From VRUE01 sp036265675 (GTDB lineage: Bacteria; Actinomycetota; Thermoleophilia; Solirubrobacterales; 70-9): a DNA stretch of 64,000 nt. Where the stretch lies: positions 122,418 through 186,417 of the forward strand of contig DATAOP010000049.1 in the NCBI GenBank assembly GCA_036265675.1, given 5' to 3'. Of this stretch, positions 25,593 to 33,529 are shown one piece after another (position 1 is the stretch's first letter; each line of letters opens with the position of its first letter). Below the pieces are notes generated by a model. That model worked only from the letters and a program-made list of their open reading frames with translations. It had not been told where the DNA came from and did not search any database. A program made the position numbers and the translations under genes.

Positions 25593-28500
25593 TCAGCGAC
25601 GGCTCCCGCGGTGCGGGTTCCTTCGCGCCCCTCTCTTGTTTTGGCAGGCGGTCTTGGTCGCGACCCGCCGCGTGACCGTGCGGCCGTTCTGGCCCGTCAG
25701 CACGATCTTCGAGACCGCCGGCGAGCTGCACAGATTCCGGGTGTTGACGAGATAGCCCTTCTTCCCGCCGAAGAGGTTGAGGCGGAAGTGCCCCACCGGG
25801 GTGTCGGGGACGACCGGGACGATGGTTTTCAGTCGTCCGTTCACCGAGGAGGATTCGGCTTCGGGCATGATCGTCACCTGGCCGCCGAGGATGAAGACGA
25901 CGTGCGGCAGCTTTCCGAAGCCCGAGACGGCGTAGGCCGGGCCCTTCAGGGGCTGCTCGAGGAGCGGCGTGTCGACGGAGGCCGCGCCGATCGGCTGCCG
26001 GCCCGCGCAGTGTTCCGCGGCAAGCTGTGCCTTCGAGCAGATGTTGCCGAGGTGTCGCTGGTCGATCGCGAACGACTTCGGCAGGGTCACGGCGACAGAT
26101 CTGATGTTCGCATCGCCCGTCCGCGTGAAGAGGTCGAACCGCAGCGCCGGATTCTTGCTGCGGGGCGTCGCCTTATGGCCGCCCAACTGGCGGACGGCGA
26201 ACTTGGGGCCGAACGGCAGCGCGTAGCAGTTCACCGCCTGGAACGGCGAGGCGAAGTCGGCGACGGTGCCCTGGTCTCCGATCCCCTGCGAGGCCACAGC
26301 GAAGGGACCACAGTTGGTCGGGTTGATCATGAAGTTCGGCTTGTCGATGTTGACCTGGATCGAGCGCATCCGGATCGGAACGCCTCCGATGATCGCGGGG
26401 ACGGTTTCCGAGTCGGCGATCACGTGAGCGTCGTGAGGGTCGACCCGGATCGCCACTCGCACCACCACGGTGCCGTAGTCATAGGGGCCCGCCAGCGCCG
26501 GGGTGACGGCGACGACCGACAGCGGAGCGCCCTGGAACGGGCCGGCGAGATACATGTCGCCCACCGCGTGGAACGGATGGGAGCCGGGCCCGGCGGCGAC
26601 GTTGGTCGTCCCGATCTGTGAAGTCGCCGGGCAGCTCGGGCTGACCTGCTCCACGCGCCCGGGCTGCCGCGCCGCGGCCGCGATCGAAGCCTCCGGGCAG
26701 TAGGTGATGCCATGCAGGTTCGCCGTCAGCCCCGGGGGCATCGTGAAGTTGAGCTTGCCGAGGAACTGGTCACCATCTTCCCTGTCGAGCTTCAGTGTGA
26801 AGGAGCTGAAGCTGCCGGCGTCGGGGTTGGATGTTCCGGCCCGCAGACCCGGGTTGAACGGCCTGACGTTACCCGGACAGGGACTCCCGTGGGGGCCGGA
26901 TTCCAGACCGAAGGTCTGGCTGGATCCCTGTTCGGCGAGAGCCTTGTTCCATGGATAGAACACGGCGCTCGTCGTGTAGATGGTGCATTTCGTCGGCGTC
27001 GCCATCAAGCCGCGATCGGAGGCGAAGAGGTGGAGCTGGAAGTCGTCGAACGGGACCTGCGGCAGGTCGTCGAAATACGCGGTGAGCTGCCCGGTGGACG
27101 GATTCGGTTTGACCGAGCCGACGAACTTCGCATGGATGCCGAACCCTGACGCGATCTCGAAGAGCCGGTACTGGTCCCCGGCCTTCGGTTCACCGATGTA
27201 GACCGCGCCTTCGAGTCGCCCGTTGAGGGCTTTGGTCCCGATCGAGAAGGTGCCGATCTTGGCGTTGTCGGGACAGTGCGCGGGGCCCTCCGAGTCGAAG
27301 TTGGCCTGGGCCTGCGTGCACATCGTCTGCCCGTCGGCGGCGTCCGGATTGATCGTGAAACCCTCGGGCAGGGTCACCAACGCTTTGCGCAGCTCGGAAG
27401 GGGAGGCGGCAAAGCCGAGGAACTGGGGAGCGCTGAGATCGATGTCGAGGCCCGATGGCGCGTCGGTTTCGTTCGTCGTCGGGCTGGCGTAGAGGACCGG
27501 CGTGAAGACCTCCAGATCGCAACCGACGGTTTCCGGGTATTCCGACTGTCTCCGAGTCACGTGGGACGGATCCCCGTAGGTCTGCACTTCGAGTGTGGTG
27601 ATCAGCGGCCTCCCGGTGCAGGTCGTCGGGTTGTCGGTGAGCGGGTGCACGGGGATGCTCGAGGGTGTCGGCTGGCCGAGGCATCCCGTATCCGAAAGGC
27701 CCGCGCAGTTGGACGGGGCTCCAGGGCTCCCTTTCGGGAATCGTTCGCTGTCGTGCGCCGCGAGTGCGGGGAAGCCCCAGATCGTGAGACTCGCCCCGGC
27801 GAGCGGCGTCAACTGGCTGATATTCGAGACGGTGAAGGTCAACCCGTAGTCCGAAGCCGTGCGCACGGTCACCGGGATGCTGATCGGGATGTTCAGGGTC
27901 GGGACGATGAAGGCCAGCAGCGCAGTGTCGTCGCCCACCGGTTCGACTATGAATATCGGTGCGGTGCCCAGAAGGAAGTTCGGGTCGTTTTCGTAGTTGG
28001 CGTTCAGGGTGATCACGCCCACCTGCGAGTTGGACGGACACTGATCCAGCGCGAAATCCCCTGAGGTGCACTCGGTGACGGCGTTCGGGTTGCCGAAAAT
28101 GCCTTCCGGGGCCCGGAAGGTGACATTTCGCGCCGCTTCCGGTTCTCCAGGGCTGCCGAGGGTGAAGGATGTGGACAGGTCGGGATGACCTCCCGCCTGC
28201 GGTGGGTCGATTGCAACATGGTTGCCGGTGACCGTGGCTGGGCCCGTGACCTCCCCGAACACCGTAATGTAGAAGCCGAGCGCAATGTCGCTGAGGCGGG
28301 GCTTCGAGACCGCCGAGTCGATGTAGGTGGTGGAGGACGAGACTTCGACCGTCTTGACCTGACCTGTACGGCTTATGACCGAGAATTCATTGCCGCTGGG
28401 CGCACCCTGTGCAAAGCCTTCTGCCACCACTTCTCCGAGCCCTTCCGGCAGCGGCTGCTGATTTTCGATCGCGCCCGTCCTGAACGACTCGATCGACTGA

Positions 28501-28601
28501 CTGGCCTGGGCGGGCCCGGCGAGCGCCAGACCGAGGACCGCGGCAAGCGCCAGCGCGATCGACGCCGTCGTTCTCCGGATGTCCTTGCTCATTGGGGTCA
28601 T
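25593..28601 (-). CDS. Giant secreted type-A exoprotein
   Basis: 1002 residues, ATG 28601 overlapping the upstream stop by ATGA; Met4 is an alternative. Signal peptide about 1-33 (LALAGPAQA^SQS). Family segments in order: GIFGNPNAVTECTSGDFALDQCPSNSQVG shown here as NPNAVTEC and CPSNSQVG, later CPDNAKIGTF, TPTKCTIY, PGLTANLHGITYCPEASI, CPATSQIGTTNV, MYLAGPFQGAPLS, VRVAIRVDPHDAHV, FMINPTNCGP, and CSKAQLAAEHCAGRQPIG. It ends with GGKKGYLVNTRNLC, LTGQNGRTV and a basic tail. It is the last gene of operon 2 and lacks the inserted 90-residue repeats of the 3520-6942 protein. No enzyme motif; extracellular structural role inferred. Confidence 0.87.
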   Translation of the reverse strand: MTPMSKDIRRTTASIALALAAVLGLALAGPAQASQSIESFRTGAIENQQPLPEGLGEVVAEGFAQGAPSGNEFSVISRTGQVKTVEVSSSTTYIDSAVSKPRLSDIALGFYITVFGEVTGPATVTGNHVAIDPPQAGGHPDLSTSFTLGSPGEPEAARNVTFRAPEGIFGNPNAVTECTSGDFALDQCPSNSQVGVITLNANYENDPNFLLGTAPIFIVEPVGDDTALLAFIVPTLNIPISIPVTVRTASDYGLTFTVSNISQLTPLAGASLTIWGFPALAAHDSERFPKGSPGAPSNCAGLSDTGCLGQPTPSSIPVHPLTDNPTTCTGRPLITTLEVQTYGDPSHVTRRQSEYPETVGCDLEVFTPVLYASPTTNETDAPSGLDIDLSAPQFLGFAASPSELRKALVTLPEGFTINPDAADGQTMCTQAQANFDSEGPAHCPDNAKIGTFSIGTKALNGRLEGAVYIGEPKAGDQYRLFEIASGFGIHAKFVGSVKPNPSTGQLTAYFDDLPQVPFDDFQLHLFASDRGLMATPTKCTIYTTSAVFYPWNKALAEQGSSQTFGLESGPHGSPCPGNVRPFNPGLRAGTSNPDAGSFSSFTLKLDREDGDQFLGKLNFTMPPGLTANLHGITYCPEASIAAAARQPGRVEQVSPSCPATSQIGTTNVAAGPGSHPFHAVGDMYLAGPFQGAPLSVVAVTPALAGPYDYGTVVVRVAIRVDPHDAHVIADSETVPAIIGGVPIRMRSIQVNIDKPNFMINPTNCGPFAVASQGIGDQGTVADFASPFQAVNCYALPFGPKFAVRQLGGHKATPRSKNPALRFDLFTRTGDANIRSVAVTLPKSFAIDQRHLGNICSKAQLAAEHCAGRQPIGAASVDTPLLEQPLKGPAYAVSGFGKLPHVVFILGGQVTIMPEAESSSVNGRLKTIVPVVPDTPVGHFRLNLFGGKKGYLVNTRNLCSSPAVSKIVLTGQNGRTVTRRVATKTACQNKRGARRNPHRGSRR

Positions 28602-31600
28602 TGCGCCTTCGTCCTATGCGCATTCCCGCGGTGGTCTTTCCTGCGACGATGCTTGTGGCGGTGGCGGTGGCGGCCCTTCGTGCGTTTCACGCACTCGCCG
28701 TGGCGACGGACGAAACCGCGCCTGCATGGGGGCAGATTTCCGCCCGGCGTCGGCGCGAAGCTCTTGATCTGAGGCGGGGCCGGCGCCGCGGTACCGGGGC
28801 CGTGGCACTCGTCCGAGGCCCTGCACTGGGGTGGTTCCGGAACGAAGGGGAAGCCTCCGAACGACCGCGCGTCATAGATCTTCACCGTGTTTCCGTTCCC
28901 GTCTTCTTCGGCAAGCCTGTCCCGCGTGAAGAAGTAGGCATCCGTACCGGCGCTGCTGATTCCGAGCATCTCGACGGCATACGGGCTGGTGCCCGTCGAC
29001 AGCAGCTCGACGCATCCACCGTCGCGGCCGCAGGGAGGCGCGCCCTGGCCGAGATTGAAGCCCTTCGGCTCCCACTGGTACGCGTCTCCCTTTTCGTTCA
29101 GGTCGCGATCGACCAGCCCTTCCGTGCTGTTGAAGAACACCCGTCCGTCGTCGCTGAGCCCCAGACCGTTGCGGGGAAGCGAAGCATCTCCGGTCGCCTG
29201 CTCGCTGGTCGGATTGCACGACGCGCATTCGACCCCCGTGTCCGAGTCGTAACGGAACACCTCCGGATGGTTCCCCCCATTGTCATATCCCGTGAGAGAC
29301 AGCGCCGAGGTGAATGCCGCGTCGTTCCCCGACGGAGTCACCTGGAAGTCCCCGGTCTTCGAAGACCCGGGTTCGCTGACGCTATCGACGACGACCGGAT
29401 TGTCGGTTTGGACATCCGGAGGAAGCCCGGCCGGCCCGTATGCCTCGACATGCGTCTGGCCCGGGTTGGCGATTGCAAGCGTTCCCGCTTTCGCCGCGAG
29501 TGAGACCGAGTGGGACAGACGGCCTGCGCCGGTCGGGCTGCCGATCGAGGCTCCCGAGGGGTCGAACTCCGACACCTGATTTCCTTCGTCGACGTAGACG
29601 TGTTCGTCGGCGGGGTCGACCGCCACGCCATAGGACGGGTTTTCGTCGAGCGTCCTCAGCCAAGTTCCCGACGCGTCGTAAACCTCGGTCGTTCCCTTGC
29701 GGGCGGAGCTACCGCCGCCATTGACCACATAGATGTTGCCGGCCGAACTGACGGCGATGCCCTCGGGTTGAGGCGAGTGTGCTTCGGTCGAGAAGAAGTT
29801 GAACAATTCGCCCTGGGCGTTGTAGACCAGGACTGCATTGAATGGATAAAGGGTGACATAGACATCGCCGGTGTCCGGATCGATCGCCACGCCACTGGTT
29901 CCGAATTCGGGGGTTTCCAGGCTCCCCAACAGTTCGCCGCTGGGAGAGAACTTCTTCAGCTTGCCCAGGTATTCAGGCACGTAGAGCTCACGGTAATTCG
30001 GGCTCGCCGGGTCGTTGTCCACCGCGATTTGTGTCGGGAAGTTGTAGAGGCCCTGCACGCCGGATACGGTGATCTTTCCGTTCTGGCCGAATGTCAGATC
30101 GGGCTTGCCATCGGCGGTGAATTTGTAGACGAACCCCTGCCCCTGACTGGTGCCGGCATCGAGGACATAGATGTCTCCGGTCACCGGGTCCATCGCGACC
30201 CCGGTTGGATTGGGGAGCGCGCCGAAGGAGCGTATGAACGGGTGCGCAGGAAGAGGCAGCGGCGCGTTGGCGCTCGACTCCAGGGTGGCTATGAATTCCG
30301 GGGAACCTCCAGGACGGGCGACGAACAGGTTTGGCGCGTTTTCAACCCCGCCGCCGTCGAGCTTCTCCGGTGAGAGGAAGTAGATGGTGCCGTCGCCCTC
30401 GGCCAACCCCTGGCCGCCCCCAATTGCGACAACACCACAGGTTTCCTCGGACCCGGTCGTGTTCCAATATTCATGAATGGTGTTTGCTGCGGGCTGACAG
30501 GAATCGGAGTTCCCCGCCCCTTCGACACCGGTGGAGATCCGGGACAGCGCAACCGTCCCCGTCGGGCCCACCTCGGCCCTGTAGAGGTCTGCGCTGGCAT
30601 CGGTGTCCTGGTCGGAGGGCGTGCTGAGAGCATCGGAGGTGGTGAAGAACACCTTCGAGCCGTCATCGGTCATGCCATCGAAGAGCACACCGGCGCCGGC
30701 GCCGGGGGTGAGGTCGATGGTCCTATCGGAGTCGCCGATGTTCATGTACAGGTGCCAATACCTGGCGTTGCCCGATTCCGAGACCAGCTGGCCGACCACG
30801 ATCCGCGATCCGTCTGCCGAGATCGCGAGCTCGCCGATGCCGGGGCCGGTCATCGTTGCGCCGCCGGTGGTCTTCGACACCACGTGCGTCTGGCCGGTGT
30901 CCAGATTGCGGTCGTAGATCGAGACGTCACCGCTGTTGTTTCCGTCGGCCTCGAATTGGGACGTCGACCCGAAGACGAAGTGACTCCCGTCCGCGGACAG
31001 TGGGCTGCCGATGAACCCCGCAGCGGACCCCTCCGGATGCGGGATCGACCCTGTCATCCCCTGCACCAGGGCGCCGGTCGGCGTATGGATCGGATTCCCC
31101 CTGCTTCCGTCGGGGAAGCACGGCGAGCAGATTTCAGGGCCGCCGAAGGCCAGCGTCCCGAGACCGGAGTCCGCGCCGATGAGGCTCGAGCTGAAGGGCA
31201 CGGTGGAAGGGGTGCCGTCGGCGGGGATCCCGACGTATTTCGTCGACCAGCCGTCCTCACCGCGGGTCGCGACGTACGGGTCGACGCCGCGGTTGGTCGA
31301 ATTGCCGGTACCGGGGATTCCCCCGTTGTGCACCCCGTAGAGAACCCGAGGCTCACCATTCGGAGCCTGGCCGTCCGGATAGTTCTTGAACGGAGTCTGC
31401 CCGGCGACGAGGCTGGACTCGACGTCGTAGCCACCGGAGTTGCGCGCTGAGACGAGCTCGTATGCCCGACAGTCCAGCAGCAGGATGCTGCCGGTCTGCT
31501 GGCGGACGTGCGCATTTGGACAGCCGTCCGTGACTTCCCGCGTGAAGGCAAAAGTCGTGAAGGTGTGGGGTTCGCTCGGCACTCCGACGCCGGCCTCATT

Positions 31601-33529
31601 CACTCCGACGATGCGGTAGTGGTAAAGCGTGCCCGGCTCGAGCTTCGTGATCGGCGCCGTCACCGTCTGGCTGTGCTTGCTCATGCCGATCGGGATTTCC
31701 GTGGGGGTGCTGAATGCGTTCTCGAACCCGCTCGTGCTGAACTCTTCGTCAGGCACGTACTCGAAGTGGACTTTGGTATCGGCGCCGTTCGGGTTGACAC
31801 TTCCGTGCAGGACGGCTCGGTCCGAGTGCACCAGGGTCACGGATTCCCCGGTGACGCTCGGGATCCCCGGAGTGGTCGTGAACATCTCGTCCCCACCATG
31901 GCTTGTCCCCGAACCGTTCGTCGCGACGACCCGGTAGTGGTATGTGCTGTACGGCTCGAGGCCCTGGAGGGCGGCGGACAGCGATTCCGTCACGCCATCG
32001 GCCGGCGATACCGAATCAACCGTGGTCGAGGTCCCGTAGGCCTTCGTCCGTCCCCATTCGAAGAGGTACTGCGTTGCTTCGCCGTTGCCGACAAACGAGC
32101 CATTGAGGGCGGCGGACGATTCGTCGATCCCGGTGGCCTCCTCGGTCGTCAGCCCGAGCACCTCCTGTGGCGTGTAGGTCTCGTTCGCGCCGTACTTCAC
32201 ACCATTGGCGTTGTGGACGACGATTCGATACCTGTACGGTTCATCGGTGGCCAGCCCCGAGATGGCTGTGCTGACGTTCTTCGTCCCTTCGAATGGGGCC
32301 GCCGGTTCGCACGGTTCGGTCTGCCCCGACGCATAGGGATCGGCGTCGCCTTCCTGGTATTCGGATTCCGCCACGTACTCGAATTCGCATTCCGTGACCT
32401 GGCCGCCCCCGTTCGAATCCACCGTTGCCTCGAGCGTACCGCCGGTGGTGGTTGGGCTGGAGACCTGACGATAGGAGACCTTCGGCTCGGTCGGAGCGGG
32501 GTTGAGGATCGTCACCGTGTCCCCGTTCGGCATGTACGCATAGCCGGCCGAATTGACCACCGGCTGACCTCTCGGAAAGAATTCTGCGTTGAGTTTAGTG
32601 GTGCCCAGGAAGTTCGCGAATGCGTCAAATTCCTTCGCACCCCCGGCCCCGGTTTCCGGTTCATAGTTGCCTTCCAAGATCAGGACGTTTCCGTTCGTAG
32701 GATCGATCGCGACTCCGCCATAACCTTCGGTGAAGTAGCCCGGGTGTGCCAGCGGCGACGGGAAGCTGCGAACGAAGGTCCCCGTCGAATCGAACTCGTC
32801 GATGACTTTCTTGCCCCAGTCGGTGACATACAGGTTTCCGACCGAGTCGACCGCCACGTATCCGACTTCGCCAAATCTGCCGGTCGGCGTTCCCGTGAGC
32901 CTGTTGTTGACGATATAGTTCGCCGCCGCCGGGAAGTCGACAGGCCGCTGTTCTCTGTCGAACATCTCAATATCGTTCTCGGGTGAGGTCAGGGCGAGGT
33001 AGATACGACCCTCCGAGTAGGTGTCCGTGTTATCTATCGCGACCTGGATCTTCGGGTTGGATCCGGAATCTGCGGAATTGATCCGGGTCCACGCGTGTGT
33101 GAAGCAGACCGGTTCTCCCACTTCTTCCTTGCACTGAGCCGAGCCACCCTTGGGGGCGAAGATCAGCACGGAGCGGCCGTTGGACTGGGCCACGAACAGC
33201 TCGCCCGTCGCGTCGTCCACGGCAATCTGAAGCTCGAGGGTGGAAGAGCCGATCGATTCGTACGTGTTGGGGGTCGCCAGCAGGTTCAGGGAGGGGAAGG
33301 GGTCATATTTGTAGATCCCGTTCGGCCCGGGGTTCGTTTTGGACGCCTGCCCGAAGTCGGTGACCCAGACGTTGTCGCCACCATCCACCGCGGCGCTGGC
33401 AGCCCCGTTGAACCCGTTCATCTTCCCCGCGAGGGTTCTCGCGGAGGCGGGTCCGGCGCCCAGGGCAAGTGCGCAGAGCGCTGCGCAGAGGCCCGCGATT
33501 CCGATCGATGTCGTTGCGCGACGGCTCAT
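28598..33529 (-). CDS. Giant secreted type-B exoprotein with NHL, fibronectin-like and split propeller modules
   Basis: 1643 residues from ATG 33529, chosen because it forms an ATGA overlap with the upstream stop and is followed by a signal peptide (MSRRATTSIGIAGLCAALCA, ending PASA). In-frame codons extend upstream to 33598 and are rejected. An N-terminal NHL propeller (about 30-330) is followed by three fibronectin-like modules (FEYVAESEYQ, LFEWGRTKAYG, HFEYVPDEEF; about 340-640). CPNAHVR...LLDCRAYELVSA opens the type-B core. The core is interrupted at about 1130-1400 by a second NHL propeller (GDIYVLDAG, RELYVPEYLG, GDVYVTLYPF, GNIYVVNGGG, EHVYVDEGNQ), then resumes with CASC. The tail carries CRRGFVRRHGECVKR and a His/Arg-rich end. 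Function unknown. Confidence 0.87.
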   Translation of the reverse strand: MSRRATTSIGIAGLCAALCALALGAGPASARTLAGKMNGFNGAASAAVDGGDNVWVTDFGQASKTNPGPNGIYKYDPFPSLNLLATPNTYESIGSSTLELQIAVDDATGELFVAQSNGRSVLIFAPKGGSAQCKEEVGEPVCFTHAWTRINSADSGSNPKIQVAIDNTDTYSEGRIYLALTSPENDIEMFDREQRPVDFPAAANYIVNNRLTGTPTGRFGEVGYVAVDSVGNLYVTDWGKKVIDEFDSTGTFVRSFPSPLAHPGYFTEGYGGVAIDPTNGNVLILEGNYEPETGAGGAKEFDAFANFLGTTKLNAEFFPRGQPVVNSAGYAYMPNGDTVTILNPAPTEPKVSYRQVSSPTTTGGTLEATVDSNGGGQVTECEFEYVAESEYQEGDADPYASGQTEPCEPAAPFEGTKNVSTAISGLATDEPYRYRIVVHNANGVKYGANETYTPQEVLGLTTEEATGIDESSAALNGSFVGNGEATQYLFEWGRTKAYGTSTTVDSVSPADGVTESLSAALQGLEPYSTYHYRVVATNGSGTSHGGDEMFTTTPGIPSVTGESVTLVHSDRAVLHGSVNPNGADTKVHFEYVPDEEFSTSGFENAFSTPTEIPIGMSKHSQTVTAPITKLEPGTLYHYRIVGVNEAGVGVPSEPHTFTTFAFTREVTDGCPNAHVRQQTGSILLLDCRAYELVSARNSGGYDVESSLVAGQTPFKNYPDGQAPNGEPRVLYGVHNGGIPGTGNSTNRGVDPYVATRGEDGWSTKYVGIPADGTPSTVPFSSSLIGADSGLGTLAFGGPEICSPCFPDGSRGNPIHTPTGALVQGMTGSIPHPEGSAAGFIGSPLSADGSHFVFGSTSQFEADGNNSGDVSIYDRNLDTGQTHVVSKTTGGATMTGPGIGELAISADGSRIVVGQLVSESGNARYWHLYMNIGDSDRTIDLTPGAGAGVLFDGMTDDGSKVFFTTSDALSTPSDQDTDASADLYRAEVGPTGTVALSRISTGVEGAGNSDSCQPAANTIHEYWNTTGSEETCGVVAIGGGQGLAEGDGTIYFLSPEKLDGGGVENAPNLFVARPGGSPEFIATLESSANAPLPLPAHPFIRSFGALPNPTGVAMDPVTGDIYVLDAGTSQGQGFVYKFTADGKPDLTFGQNGKITVSGVQGLYNFPTQIAVDNDPASPNYRELYVPEYLGKLKKFSPSGELLGSLETPEFGTSGVAIDPDTGDVYVTLYPFNAVLVYNAQGELFNFFSTEAHSPQPEGIAVSSAGNIYVVNGGGSSARKGTTEVYDASGTWLRTLDENPSYGVAVDPADEHVYVDEGNQVSEFDPSGASIGSPTGAGRLSHSVSLAAKAGTLAIANPGQTHVEAYGPAGLPPDVQTDNPVVVDSVSEPGSSKTGDFQVTPSGNDAAFTSALSLTGYDNGGNHPEVFRYDSDTGVECASCNPTSEQATGDASLPRNGLGLSDDGRVFFNSTEGLVDRDLNEKGDAYQWEPKGFNLGQGAPPCGRDGGCVELLSTGTSPYAVEMLGISSAGTDAYFFTRDRLAEEDGNGNTVKIYDARSFGGFPFVPEPPQCRASDECHGPGTAAPAPPQIKSFAPTPGGNLPPCRRGFVRRHGECVKRTKGRHRHRHKHRRRKDHRGNAHRTKAQ

